Positions 1 to 7,246 of a stretch of 64,000 nucleotides of DNA are shown here, one piece after another (the stretch's first letter is position 1; every line of letters begins with the position of its first letter). This DNA is from Microbacterium sp. Leaf320. Lineage in GTDB: Bacteria > Actinomycetota > Actinomycetes > Actinomycetales > Microbacteriaceae. The notes below the pieces were generated by a model. That model did not search any database. It was not told the origin of the DNA and saw only the letters and a list, made by a program, of their open reading frames with translations. The DNA lies in contig NZ_LMOD01000004.1 of NCBI RefSeq assembly GCF_001423485.1, positions 62,001 to 126,000 of the forward strand, written 5' to 3'. Both the position numbers and the translations under genes were made by a program.

Positions 1-2
1 TA

Positions 3-32
3 GGGCCCGGACGGTGGGGATCGTCCGGGCCC
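3..32 (+). terminator. Perfect 11-bp GC-rich hairpin
   Basis: GGGCCCGGACG is followed eight bases later by its exact reverse complement. There is no U-tract, only a CT-rich tail. It sits just ahead of the first early gene, so it may end an upstream unit or act as a processing or attenuation hairpin. Confidence 0.5.
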
Positions 33-65
33 TCCTCCATTGACATCGAAACGAAGGAGTTCGGC

Positions 66-170
66 ATGGACCTTTTTGGCTCTCTGAGCTGCGCCCTATC
101 CGGGCACGACTGGATCTATCGCAAGAAGTTCCGGGTGTGTGACTACTGCGGAAAGAAGCAGAGGCTCTGA
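66..170 (+). CDS. Small cysteine-rich phage protein (34 aa)
   Basis: A 34-residue frame with an AAGGAG ribosome site seven bases before the ATG. It has Cys9 and His14 plus a CDYCGKK pair near the end, the spacing of a minimal zinc knuckle. Its stop overlaps the next start as TGATG, so it is translationally coupled. Function unknown. The strong ribosome site and coupling are the main reasons to call it real. Confidence 0.6.
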   Translation: MDLFGSLSCALSGHDWIYRKKFRVCDYCGKKQRL

Positions 171-700
171 TGGGATCTGAGTTCTTCAAGCATCCGGCGA
201 AGCGTCTTGATCGGGAGTTCCGTGCGATGGGTGCGGACAGGGTGGAGCGCACGTCAGCGAATGTGACGTACCGGTTCCCGGATGGGGCGAGACGCCTCGT
301 CCCCACGAACATCACCGCGGGGAAGGCCCGCCTGATTCTCCGGTCGATGCAGGACCGGTACGGGGCGACGAACTTCGACCCGCTCGGGTTCACCGAGAAA
401 CGACCAGGCGCACCAGTCATCGACCTCGAACGCCTTTCCACGTCGGAGCATGCGCGGGAACGGTTCGACCTGATGAGACGCCAAGCTGACCTCACCTTCC
501 AAGAGGTGCTCATCGCCCTCCGTGCACCAACCCGTGTCCTGTGGGCCACCAACCATGCTGCATGGCTGTACGTCGGCGACCGCATCGCCGTATCCGCCGT
601 CACCGACAGCACAGGGTTCGCGTGCATCCGCACCGTCCTCTGGACCTCCCAGGAGCTCTGGGACCAGAACCCCAGACCCGAGAAAGGCGAACGATTGTGA
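170..700 (+). CDS. Hypothetical phage protein (176 aa)
   Basis: Soluble basic protein of 176 residues, coupled to the genes on both sides (TGATG before, GTGA after). Residues 1-65 are rich in Arg/Lys with a YRFPDG segment; residues 100-165 look like a small alpha/beta domain. No signal peptide or membrane segment. I do not recognise a family. Its place at the head of the early operon suggests a host-takeover or DNA-metabolism accessory role, but nothing in the sequence proves this. Confidence 0.7.
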   Translation: MGSEFFKHPAKRLDREFRAMGADRVERTSANVTYRFPDGARRLVPTNITAGKARLILRSMQDRYGATNFDPLGFTEKRPGAPVIDLERLSTSEHARERFDLMRRQADLTFQEVLIALRAPTRVLWATNHAAWLYVGDRIAVSAVTDSTGFACIRTVLWTSQELWDQNPRPEKGERL

Positions 701-888
701 CCGGTGAAGATGCATGTCCGTTCTGCGGGTACTCGCCTTATCACTACATGACCCACATCTGCCGCGGCTGCGAGTGTCACCACCGCGAGGTCGACATTCC
801 CGGGGAACCGCAGTTGGGGACTTACTACGAAGCCGAGTGGGAACCCGATTGCCCGATACACACGCTGGAAGCGATCGGTCATGCCTGA
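697..888 (+). CDS. Zinc-ribbon-like microprotein (63 aa)
   Basis: Starts at the GTG that overlaps the previous stop (GTGA) and overlaps the next ATG by eight bases. Pairs CPFCG and CRGCECHH lie about 14 residues apart, followed by a late CPIH, giving enough Cys/His ligands for one or two zinc sites. Role unknown; one of many such microproteins in this arm. Confidence 0.65.
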   Translation: MTGEDACPFCGYSPYHYMTHICRGCECHHREVDIPGEPQLGTYYEAEWEPDCPIHTLEAIGHA

Positions 889-1258
889 GCGCGTACGACT
901 GTCCCGGAAGAAGGGTTGGCGGAAGCCGGAGAACACGGTCGTCGTCTCGCGCCCGTCGCGGTGGGGGAACCCATTTTGGATCACCCGCGAGGCATGTGAC
1001 GAGAGCACGGACGACGGCTATTGCTGGGTGGTTCGTCCATACGACAGGCGATTCGATGTCGCACACGCGCAGACCGAGAGTGAGGCCCGCGCATCAGCTG
1101 TCGATGAGTACAAGGTGTGGGTCATGTACGGACGCACCGCGTACAACCCGCATCAGGTGAAGGCGGAACTTCGCGGTAAGAACCTCGCGTGCTGGTGCCC
1201 GCTCGACCAGCCCTGCCATGCCGACGTACTACTCGAGATCGCGAATCGCGATGACTGA
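881..1258 (+). CDS. DUF4326 domain protein, copy 1
   Basis: Carries the two signatures of DUF4326: RPSRWGNPF near residue 25 and LACWCPLDQPCHADVL near the C-terminus, with Cys and His residues likely to bind metal. It is 125 aa because about 25 extra residues lie between the motifs compared with the second copy near 13.2 kb (96 aa). DUF4326 proteins are frequent in phages and have no established reaction; the conserved WGNPF and CWC...CH residues suggest a small enzyme or metal-binding fold. Coupled with its neighbours by overlap. Confidence 0.85.
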   Translation: MPERVRLSRKKGWRKPENTVVVSRPSRWGNPFWITREACDESTDDGYCWVVRPYDRRFDVAHAQTESEARASAVDEYKVWVMYGRTAYNPHQVKAELRGKNLACWCPLDQPCHADVLLEIANRDD

Positions 1259-1391
1259 CAACACTCCTCCCACCCTCTGCAGATCCTGTGACGGCTTCGG
1301 GAGTTACCTCATCAACAAGACCACCGACATGGAAGACAGCGTCAAGTGTCTCGACTGTGGCGGAACCGGCCGCGAAAGGAACCAATCATGA
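1251..1391 (+). CDS. DnaJ-type zinc-finger microprotein (46 aa)
   Basis: Two CxxCxGxG-like repeats (CRSCDGFG and CLDCGGTG) separated by about 22 residues form one DnaJ-type zinc centre with no J domain. It overlaps the upstream stop by eight bases and the downstream start as ATGA. Such free-standing fingers are common in actinophage early operons and probably bind protein or nucleic acid; the partner is unknown. Confidence 0.7.
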   Translation: MTDNTPPTLCRSCDGFGSYLINKTTDMEDSVKCLDCGGTGRERNQS

Positions 1392-1744
1392 ACACGAAGA
1401 CCATGTCCCACTCGAGCGACCCGGACACGTCACGGATCGCTGCCGAGTCGGTCGACCCGCACGAGTCCGCACGACTCAAGCTCGCGATCCTTGACCTGCT
1501 CGGTGAAGCGCCCCGCACGGCCGACGAGCTCACCGCGGTGTACTTCCGCCTCGGCGAGATCAACGGGTGGCCGCGCTTGCACGATGCGCATAACGTCAAG
1601 CGCCGCCTGTCCGAGCTGCATGCGAAGCACCACGTCGTCCGCGAGTCGGGAGACAGGAGACCTTCAGCCCACGGCAGACCGTCGACCGTGTGGGAACTCG
1701 CTGTCCCGCTCGACGAAGCACGAGCGGTGGTGAACGCAGCATGA
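1388..1744 (+). CDS. Winged-helix-like DNA-binding protein
   Basis: The ATG at 1388 (ATGA overlap) is chosen over an earlier in-frame start that would overlap the zinc-finger gene. Residues 28-85 look like a winged helix: a helix (ARLKLAILDLLGE), a turn with TADELTAVYF, then VKRRLSELHAKHHVVRESG as recognition helix and wing. Probably a phage transcriptional regulator or replication accessory protein; 118 aa. Confidence 0.65.
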   Translation: MNTKTMSHSSDPDTSRIAAESVDPHESARLKLAILDLLGEAPRTADELTAVYFRLGEINGWPRLHDAHNVKRRLSELHAKHHVVRESGDRRPSAHGRPSTVWELAVPLDEARAVVNAA

Positions 1745-1947
1745 GCATGGCGAACGGCGCAGAAGAGTCCGTTGCGCGCTACATCGACAAGGTCGTGCGG
1801 GAAGCGCGTGCGGATGAGAGGCGAGTTGCACTTGTCGACGCGCGCGCAGCAGTCAGAGCCGAGTTCAACGGGCAAAAGGTTCCCAATGGCCTCGATGCGA
1901 TCATGCGTGCAACCCGCGCCATCACTCGACTGATTGGCGACTCATGA
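1741..1947 (+). CDS. Hypothetical small charged protein (68 aa)
   Basis: ATGA overlap at both ends. Almost wholly helical and strongly charged (alternating Glu, Arg and Ala), with no cysteines and no membrane segment. Not recognised. Confidence 0.6.
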   Translation: MSMANGAEESVARYIDKVVREARADERRVALVDARAAVRAEFNGQKVPNGLDAIMRATRAITRLIGDS

Positions 1948-2159
1948 ACGGCATGTGGCGTCGGTGGGCGCAACGGAAACGACTCGTCGGGGTGGCTTAC
2001 CTCGGTGGTGCGGCGATCGCTCTGGCGGTCGCCTTTCTTGTGTGGGCGGTCGGTGGCGGGTGGCTGGTCGGTTTCCCGATCCTCGCGTTCGCTCTCCTCA
2101 TCGTCCTCGCCGGCTACGCGTTCATCGACGCGCACCGGTACGCGAAGCAGGTGAGCTGA
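1944..2159 (+). CDS. Small two-pass membrane protein (71 aa)
   Basis: An Arg/Lys-rich N-terminus precedes two hydrophobic segments (about residues 15-36 and 40-60) and a short charged tail, so both ends are predicted cytoplasmic. Coupled to the preceding gene by ATGA. Candidate for superinfection exclusion or another membrane function, but the sequence alone does not show which. Confidence 0.65.
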   Translation: MNGMWRRWAQRKRLVGVAYLGGAAIALAVAFLVWAVGGGWLVGFPILAFALLIVLAGYAFIDAHRYAKQVS

Positions 2160-2160
2160 C

Positions 2161-2388
2161 ATGCCCATCGAGTGGGAGACGTTCAGCCGCCGCGAGTTCG
2201 ACGTCGTGTTCGCCGCGATCGGACGGATGCACGAAGACCTCATCAGGCAGGTCGGTGACGAGGAGACCCGCACACCAGGACTGTTCGCCGCCTGCCACCA
2301 CATCACCAACGAGATGCACCGGGCCAACGACGACCTCGCACGTCGCGAGACTGCGGCCCTGAAAGGAGACCTCAGTGTGCTCCGGTAA
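2161..2388 (+). CDS. Hypothetical acidic helical protein (75 aa)
   Basis: Starts one base after the previous stop. Mostly helical with several His/Cys residues in the middle (ACHHITNEMH). No domain recognised. It overlaps the next microgene. Confidence 0.6.
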   Translation: MPIEWETFSRREFDVVFAAIGRMHEDLIRQVGDEETRTPGLFAACHHITNEMHRANDDLARRETAALKGDLSVLR

Positions 2389-2485
2389 CTGCACCTACTG
2401 CCACGGCGTCGGCGCCGTGGTCGTCACTCACAACCCGACCGTGTGGATGGACTGCCCACACCTCATCTGGAAGGACGCAGCATGA
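2375..2485 (+). CDS. CxxC microprotein (36 aa)
   Basis: GTG start preceded by GAAAGGAGA at the proper spacing. Contains CSGNCTYCHGVG and a later CPH, a DnaJ-finger-like half site. Its stop overlaps the next ATG as ATGA, supporting translation. Confidence 0.55.
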   Translation: MCSGNCTYCHGVGAVVVTHNPTVWMDCPHLIWKDAA

Positions 2486-3051
2486 TCGACTTCGAAGCAA
2501 GCAACGGTGCACAGGTCGTGCTCACGAACGCGGGCGCGACCGGCTACATCCTCGTCGAACGCGATTCGGATTCGGCAACCTCCGTCTCGACCGCGTACCT
2601 CGGATTCGAAGAGATGGTCGCCTGGCGCGAGTTCGAGCAGCAGCGTCGCGATAAGGAAGTCGGTCGCTGGCGGTGGCCTGAGAACTCGGACTTCGTCGTC
2701 TACCCGGGAGAGCGCGGGTACGTCAGCGCGATCAACGAGCGCACCGGCGCATGGGCCACCGCGTCGCGCGCCGAAGGCTACGCCGACACTGGGCACGGCA
2801 CGATCCACAACGCCATCGCCGCCTACTTCGCTGCTATCTCGGAGCCGAAGCCTTGGCACCAGGCGATCCCGGGACAGGCCTGGGTTGTCGAGTGGACAGC
2901 GGACGATGAGTCGTTCGAGAAGGCACTACTCGTGGCGGATTTCTCGGCGGAAGGTCGCGTGTTCGCCGACGCGGAAGAGACGGTCACCCTTCCCATCTCG
3001 TCGGGAATGATCACGAACGCCCGTCGCATCTACCCCGAGGTCGCATCGTGA
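2482..3051 (+). CDS. Hypothetical phage protein (189 aa)
   Basis: The start is the ATG inside the ATGA overlap; an upstream in-frame ATG would lie inside the microgene before it. Soluble, acidic, rich in Trp and aromatic residues, with a beta-rich C-terminal third. No motif recognised. Confidence 0.7.
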   Translation: MIDFEASNGAQVVLTNAGATGYILVERDSDSATSVSTAYLGFEEMVAWREFEQQRRDKEVGRWRWPENSDFVVYPGERGYVSAINERTGAWATASRAEGYADTGHGTIHNAIAAYFAAISEPKPWHQAIPGQAWVVEWTADDESFEKALLVADFSAEGRVFADAEETVTLPISSGMITNARRIYPEVAS

Positions 3052-3257
3052 CCGCCGCGTGTGAGGACAACTACGCAGTGTCCTGCAACCCGGCACCCAA
3101 GACACCCGTCGCTGAGGTCATCGTCATCCGCCACGAACCAGACCTCGCCGCGACCGGCGCCCAGCTCGATCCCACACTCACGATCGCCGGATCGGCCGCG
3201 ATCATCATCGGCGCCATCATCCTCGGGCGACGCGCCAAACGGAGCAACCATGACTGA
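3048..3257 (+). CDS. Small membrane protein with LAxTG-like C-terminal sorting pattern
   Basis: GTG start inside a GTGA overlap; 69 aa. The second half reads LAATG, then a hydrophobic stretch of about 20 residues, then RRAKR. That is the tripartite layout of an actinobacterial sortase signal (LAxTG, membrane segment, positive tail). There is no N-terminal signal peptide, so true sortase anchoring is doubtful; it may be a plain single-pass protein or a degraded surface-protein tail. Confidence 0.6.
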   Translation: MTAACEDNYAVSCNPAPKTPVAEVIVIRHEPDLAATGAQLDPTLTIAGSAAIIIGAIILGRRAKRSNHD

Positions 3258-4149
3258 CCAGCCGTACGACGGACTTGTGTACGGACTCAACGAAGATCTG
3301 TACCACAGGCTCCCCGGGCTCAGCTCGACCGGGGCAAAGAAGATCCTCAAGTCCCCGGCGCACTACCGCCACTACGCCGAGCAGCCACAGGAGACGAAGA
3401 CCGAGTTCGACCTCGGCTCCGCCGTCCACTCCAAGGTCCTCGGCGTCGGGGCACAGATCGCGATCTACCCCGACGGCACCGGACCCGAACGGTTCGAGTT
3501 CGAGGGCAAGGAACTCGACAACGTCCTCGCCTCGAACGGAGCAATCAGCACCAAAGCGGCGAGGGCGTTCGAGGTCGAGAAGCGTGCCGAGGGACTCATC
3601 CCCGTCAAGCGGGTCACCGGCCGGGTGGTGAACATCATGGTCGAGTCTGTCCTCGCGAACCCGACGGTCAAGGCTTTGCTCGCATCGGGCGACCCGGAAG
3701 TGTCGATGTTCGCCACCGACCCAGATACGGGCGTGCCACTCAGAGGTCGCCTCGACTGGCACGGGCCGCGGCTCGTGGATCTCAAGACAACAGCGGGAGA
3801 CGCGTCAGAGAGCGAGTTCGCAATCCAAGCGTTCCGCCTGGGGTACGAAGTCCAGCAAGCGCACTACGAGCACATCTACCACCTGATCACGGGTGAGACG
3901 AGACCGTACCTGTTCGCCGTCGTGGAAGCACACGCGCCGTATCTGACAGCCGTGCATGTCCTCGGCTCGGACGAGCTCACCATGGCGCGCAGACGGGCGC
4001 GAGAGGCCCGCGAAAGGTACGCGCGCTGTGTCGAGTCGGGGGAGTGGCCGGGGTACAAGACCCGCAGCGGTTCCCCTATCGGCATCCTCCAGGCACCTGT
4101 CTGGAACGTGAACCAGTTCATCGACGAATACGAAGGATCAGCAGCATGA
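3250..4149 (+). CDS. PD-(D/E)XK exonuclease, RecE/exonuclease VIII-like (DUF3799 type)
   Basis: The 299-aa protein shows the nuclease core in order: GSAVHSKVL with His60, RLDW with Asp169, VDLKTT with Asp177 and Lys179, and a later QQAHYEHIY motif. This matches the RecB/Cas4-type fold of phage RecE-like 5'-3' exonucleases. The ATG at 3250 overlaps the upstream stop and an upstream in-frame start is rejected. The gene two downstream carries an annealing-protein-like segment, so together they may form a phage recombination pair. Substrate preference is inferred from the family. Confidence 0.8.
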   Translation: MTDQPYDGLVYGLNEDLYHRLPGLSSTGAKKILKSPAHYRHYAEQPQETKTEFDLGSAVHSKVLGVGAQIAIYPDGTGPERFEFEGKELDNVLASNGAISTKAARAFEVEKRAEGLIPVKRVTGRVVNIMVESVLANPTVKALLASGDPEVSMFATDPDTGVPLRGRLDWHGPRLVDLKTTAGDASESEFAIQAFRLGYEVQQAHYEHIYHLITGETRPYLFAVVEAHAPYLTAVHVLGSDELTMARRRAREARERYARCVESGEWPGYKTRSGSPIGILQAPVWNVNQFIDEYEGSAA

Positions 4150-4679
4150 CCGCATTCCCGCAGTATGCGAGTACGACCGACCCTCGGGTTCTCGCTGTCA
4201 TCCAGCGGAACAAGGAAGGCTTTCAGGCGTTCCGAGAGCGCGCATTCGCTTTCGCTACGGCTCACGGCGCTCCCGACGGAGCCTACTTCGGCTCGTCGTT
4301 CGCCGGTGGACACGCAATCTCCGCCATTGGCGGCGACGAGAAGCCGACCACGGGCCAGTGGAAGGAGGGATACCGGCGCGGCTGGTTGCCGTTCAAGAAC
4401 AACCCGCTCGCAAAGCAGCTGGAAGCGATCCGCTTCGACGAGGAGCCCGTCCCGGGCCTGCCGCAACTCCTGGAGTCTGCGACCCGTGACGGATCTCGCC
4501 GCGTGGCATCACCGCTCGTCTTCGTCCTCGACGAGGTCGCATACTCGGGCGTGAGCTTCCTGCCCGAGGACGACGGAGGCAAGGTCAAGCCTGAAGATGG
4601 CGGCTGGGAAGAGATCAAGGCCAGCGAGTTCCACAAGGGCCTTGAGACTTACAACGAGCGGATCGGTTCAAAGAAATGA
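4146..4679 (+). CDS. Hypothetical protein in the recombination cluster (177 aa)
   Basis: ATGA overlaps at both ends lock it between the exonuclease and the annealing-like gene. It has two halves joined near residue 75 and a C-terminal charged tail. No recognised catalytic motif. Its conserved-looking place suggests a recombination accessory or single-strand-binding role; this is inference from context only. Confidence 0.65.
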   Translation: MTAFPQYASTTDPRVLAVIQRNKEGFQAFRERAFAFATAHGAPDGAYFGSSFAGGHAISAIGGDEKPTTGQWKEGYRRGWLPFKNNPLAKQLEAIRFDEEPVPGLPQLLESATRDGSRRVASPLVFVLDEVAYSGVSFLPEDDGGKVKPEDGGWEEIKASEFHKGLETYNERIGSKK

Positions 4680-5275
4680 CCGACATCGAGATCCCAGAGG
4701 ACAACAGGAGATCCCGCCTGCAGCGCGCACCGAAGGCAGACAACATCGATGATGTCGCGACAGCGATGGAGAGGGTGGAAGCGTTCTGGGCGAAGTACCC
4801 AGACGGCAGCATCCTCCCCGAGGTAGAGGTCAGCGAGAACGCCGACGGATACAAGGTCTACACGGTCAGAGCGTTCGTGCGGAAGAACAGCGCATCAGAC
4901 GGTCCCGATGCGGTCGCGCACGCTACCCGTGGGGAGAACGACGAAGACGACCTCGTCCGCGCCTACCCGCAGGAATCGGCCGAGACCTCCGCGATCTCCC
5001 GCGCAATCCGCAACCTCGGCATCCTCGCCACACCGACCAAGGCCACGCCGGCGACGCTCAGCGCACCACAGACCGACGTCGAGATCGGTTCCGCCCTGAC
5101 CGCTGCCCGCGAACGCGCAGAGCTGTCCCAGAAGGACCTCGCAGCTGCGATGACCGACCGGCAGGTGAAGTGGTCACAGACCACCGTCTCCTCGATCGAG
5201 AAGGGCACCCGGTCACTCCGGCACAACGAAGCCCAGCACCTCGCCGAGCTCATCGGATTCGGGGGAGCGCGATGA
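4676..5275 (+). CDS. ERF/Rad52-like fragment fused to an XRE-type HTH
   Basis: Residues 1-125 end with PQESAETSAISRAIRNLGI, close to the ETSAIGRALANLG signature of phage ERF/Rad52-type single-strand annealing proteins. Residues 137-195 form a helix-turn-helix of XRE type (LTAARERAELSQKDLAAAM, then QTTVSSIEKG). The first part is shorter than a usual annealing core (about 180-200 aa), so it may be a reduced core, a paralogue or a regulator that borrowed it. Placement beside an exonuclease supports a recombination link. Confidence 0.65.
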   Translation: MTDIEIPEDNRRSRLQRAPKADNIDDVATAMERVEAFWAKYPDGSILPEVEVSENADGYKVYTVRAFVRKNSASDGPDAVAHATRGENDEDDLVRAYPQESAETSAISRAIRNLGILATPTKATPATLSAPQTDVEIGSALTAARERAELSQKDLAAAMTDRQVKWSQTTVSSIEKGTRSLRHNEAQHLAELIGFGGAR

Positions 5276-5430
5276 AGCCGCTCGTGTGGCGCGGCAACAT
5301 CACCGGCCGATGGTGGGCATCCGCCGGGCCAGAGCTGGAAGCACTCGCGGGAGCGAGCACTGACGGGTACGAGACATGGCGGGAAGCGTACGACGCGACC
5401 TGCCGTGTCATCGCCGCCGAACCCGCATGA
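5272..5430 (+). CDS. Hypothetical microprotein (52 aa)
   Basis: ATGA overlaps at both ends. Small, Trp- and Ala-rich, with no cysteines. Not recognised; accepted because of tight coupling and codon use like its neighbours. Confidence 0.55.
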   Translation: MKPLVWRGNITGRWWASAGPELEALAGASTDGYETWREAYDATCRVIAAEPA

Positions 5431-5726
5431 GCGGGCAGATACCGGCGAAAGTGCGCAAGCAGGTCCATGAACGGGCGAAGGGCAGATGCGAGGGGTGCGG
5501 GAAAGTCGCACCCCTCGAACTGCACCACCGCAAGTACCGGTCCCGTGGAGGCAAGCACACCGCAGCGAACATCGTCGGGCTGTGCGGGTGGGGGAACCAC
5601 ACCGGATGCCACGGTCTCGCACACAGCGCCAACCCACCACAGGGGTGGTCGCTGCCTTCCGGCCGGTGCGATCCGGCGCAGGAACTCTTTCTCCACTACT
5701 GGGGACTCATCTATCTCGAGGACTGA
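5427..5726 (+). CDS. HNH endonuclease (99 aa)
   Basis: Compact HNH/McrA-type nuclease: zinc cysteines CEGC at residues 21-24, catalytic LELHHRKYRSRGG around His33-34, Asn48 in AANIVGLC, and the final GCHGLAHS histidines. The ATG at 5427 overlaps the previous stop. Free-standing HNH proteins of this size nick or cut DNA; the role here could be replication, packaging or mobility. A second and third HNH gene lie at 15.6 and 19.6 kb. Confidence 0.85.
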   Translation: MSGQIPAKVRKQVHERAKGRCEGCGKVAPLELHHRKYRSRGGKHTAANIVGLCGWGNHTGCHGLAHSANPPQGWSLPSGRCDPAQELFLHYWGLIYLED

Positions 5727-5728
5727 AG

Positions 5729-6034
5729 ATGACACGCATCTACGTGGCCGGACCGATGACCGGTTTGCCCGATCTGAACTACCCGGCGTTCCGCGCAGCC
5801 ACCACGCAGCTCGAAGCACTCGGACACACGGTCGAAGACCCCTCTACGAACGTGAACCCGACGCCGGACGACTATCACGGCTGGTTGAAGGCCGGTCTTG
5901 CGCAGCTCATAACCTGCGACGCGATCGCACTCCTTGACGGCTGGGAAGCATCAGGAGGAGCCCGCCTCGAAGTCAACGTCGGCGCGACTCTCGGCATGCG
6001 CGTCGCGCCCCTCTCCGAATGGATCGAAGCATGA
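5729..6034 (+). CDS. DUF4406 protein, nucleoside deoxyribosyltransferase-like
   Basis: Opens with MTRIYVAGPMTGLPDLN, the diagnostic start of DUF4406, then a Rossmann-like small domain ending in GGARLEVNVGATLGM, where Glu matches the catalytic region of nucleoside 2-deoxyribosyltransferases. 101 aa. Family members are thought to act on nucleotides or their hydrolysis products; activity here is inferred. It starts three bases after the HNH gene and overlaps the ASCH gene. Confidence 0.85.
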   Translation: MTRIYVAGPMTGLPDLNYPAFRAATTQLEALGHTVEDPSTNVNPTPDDYHGWLKAGLAQLITCDAIALLDGWEASGGARLEVNVGATLGMRVAPLSEWIEA

Positions 6035-6537
6035 GAATCCTCACCGTCCGCCAACCATGGGCCTGGGCGATCATCCACGGCGGGAAGACCGTCGAGAACC
6101 GGGTACGCAACGTGGCCGGGGGCTACCGTGGGCCGGTCGCGATTCACGTCGCACGCGCCGACGCTGAGACCGCACCCGAATCGCTCTGGATGCAGCACTC
6201 AGACTGGTACCGCGACCGCACGGCCCAGCCCAAGAAGTTCGATCCGGCGTGGTCTGACCGAGGGCACATAGTCGGCGTCGTGGATCTGGTCGACGTGCAC
6301 AGCGCATCGGTCGTCGGCGGGTGCGGGTGGATGCAGAACGACTGCGACGAGCATCCGAACGGATGCCGTCACCACTGCTCACCGTGGGCGATGGGACCCG
6401 CACCCGAGGGCTGGTATCAGCACCTCGTGCTCGAGAACCCCCGCGCACTCGCCGAGCCGATCCCGTACACGGGCGCGCTCGGCCTCAGGACGCTCGACGA
6501 CGCGACTGTCGCTCTGATTGAACGGCAACTCGCATGA
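6031..6537 (+). CDS. ASCH domain protein
   Basis: Begins LTVRQPWAWAIIHGGKTVENR, the hallmark of ASCH domains (PUA-like folds that bind RNA or modified bases). A central Cys/His-rich insert (CGWMQNDCDEHPNGCRHHC) probably binds zinc. The start at 6031 is the ATGA overlap. It may recognise modified nucleic acid, which fits the DUF4406 and methyltransferase neighbours; this link is inference. 168 aa. Confidence 0.85.
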   Translation: MRILTVRQPWAWAIIHGGKTVENRVRNVAGGYRGPVAIHVARADAETAPESLWMQHSDWYRDRTAQPKKFDPAWSDRGHIVGVVDLVDVHSASVVGGCGWMQNDCDEHPNGCRHHCSPWAMGPAPEGWYQHLVLENPRALAEPIPYTGALGLRTLDDATVALIERQLA

Positions 6538-6752
6538 CACCGGGGCATGTGTTCCCGGCCCGTTACGACGGCGTCTGCGCCGCCGGATGCCCCGACCGTA
6601 TCCACCCGGGCGACCCGGTCCGATACGACGACCACGACCAGCTCAGACACGACCAGTGCACACCGAAACCGTCGAAGTTCGACATCGGGCCACGCGAGGT
6701 CCTCTGCTCGGATTGCTGGACCGTGAAGCCGTGCCGCTGTGACGACGACTAA
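6534..6752 (+). CDS. Zinc-binding microprotein (72 aa)
   Basis: ATGA overlap with the ASCH gene. Has CAAGCPDRIHPGD near the start and CSDCWTVKPCRC at the end, plus a pair of His, a likely single zinc ribbon that begins with an FPARYDG segment. That opening resembles zinc-ribbon microproteins seen beside ASCH and DUF4406 genes in actinophages. Function unknown. Confidence 0.65.
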   Translation: MTPGHVFPARYDGVCAAGCPDRIHPGDPVRYDDHDQLRHDQCTPKPSKFDIGPREVLCSDCWTVKPCRCDDD

Positions 6753-6765
6753 GAGAGGAGACCCG

Positions 6766-7245
6766 ATGGCCCACCCAGTGCTCGACCCGGCTTCCGGGTC
6801 ACGAATGTTCTACTTCGACAAAGCTGACGACCGGGTTCTGTTCGGCGACATCCGCACCGAGGATCACATCCTCGTCGATGGGCGCGCCCTGAGCATCGCC
6901 CCCGACATGGAGATGGACTTCAGGTCACTGCCGTTTCCGGACGACACCTTCCGGGTAGTCATCTTCGATCCGCCACACCTCGTGAGAGTCGGAGACAACG
7001 CCTGGATGGGCAAGAAGTACGGCAAGCTCGACCCGCTCAACTGGCGGCACGACCTCACCCTGGGATTCAAGGAGTGCTTCCGAGTCCTCGCGCCGAACGG
7101 CGTCCTCATCTTCAAGTGGAACGAGACGCAGATACCTGTCAGTCAAATCCTCGCGCTGACACCGCACAGGCCCCTCGTGGGGCACCGCAGCGGCAAAGCA
7201 GCGAAGACTCACTGGGTCAGCTTCCTCAAACCAGAGAGGAGATGA
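6766..7245 (+). CDS. DNA methylase-like protein (159 aa)
   Basis: Residues 6-12 (LDPASGS) recall the DPACGSG SAM-binding loop of N6-adenine methylases and residues 67-71 are FDPPH in place of DPPY. The ATG at 6766 is preferred because AGAGGAG sits just before it; an in-frame start 27 bases upstream lacks this. It is short, with no obvious target-recognition domain, so it may be a reduced or inactive methylase or act on another substrate. Confidence 0.65.
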   Translation: MAHPVLDPASGSRMFYFDKADDRVLFGDIRTEDHILVDGRALSIAPDMEMDFRSLPFPDDTFRVVIFDPPHLVRVGDNAWMGKKYGKLDPLNWRHDLTLGFKECFRVLAPNGVLIFKWNETQIPVSQILALTPHRPLVGHRSGKAAKTHWVSFLKPERR

Positions 7246-7246
7246 C

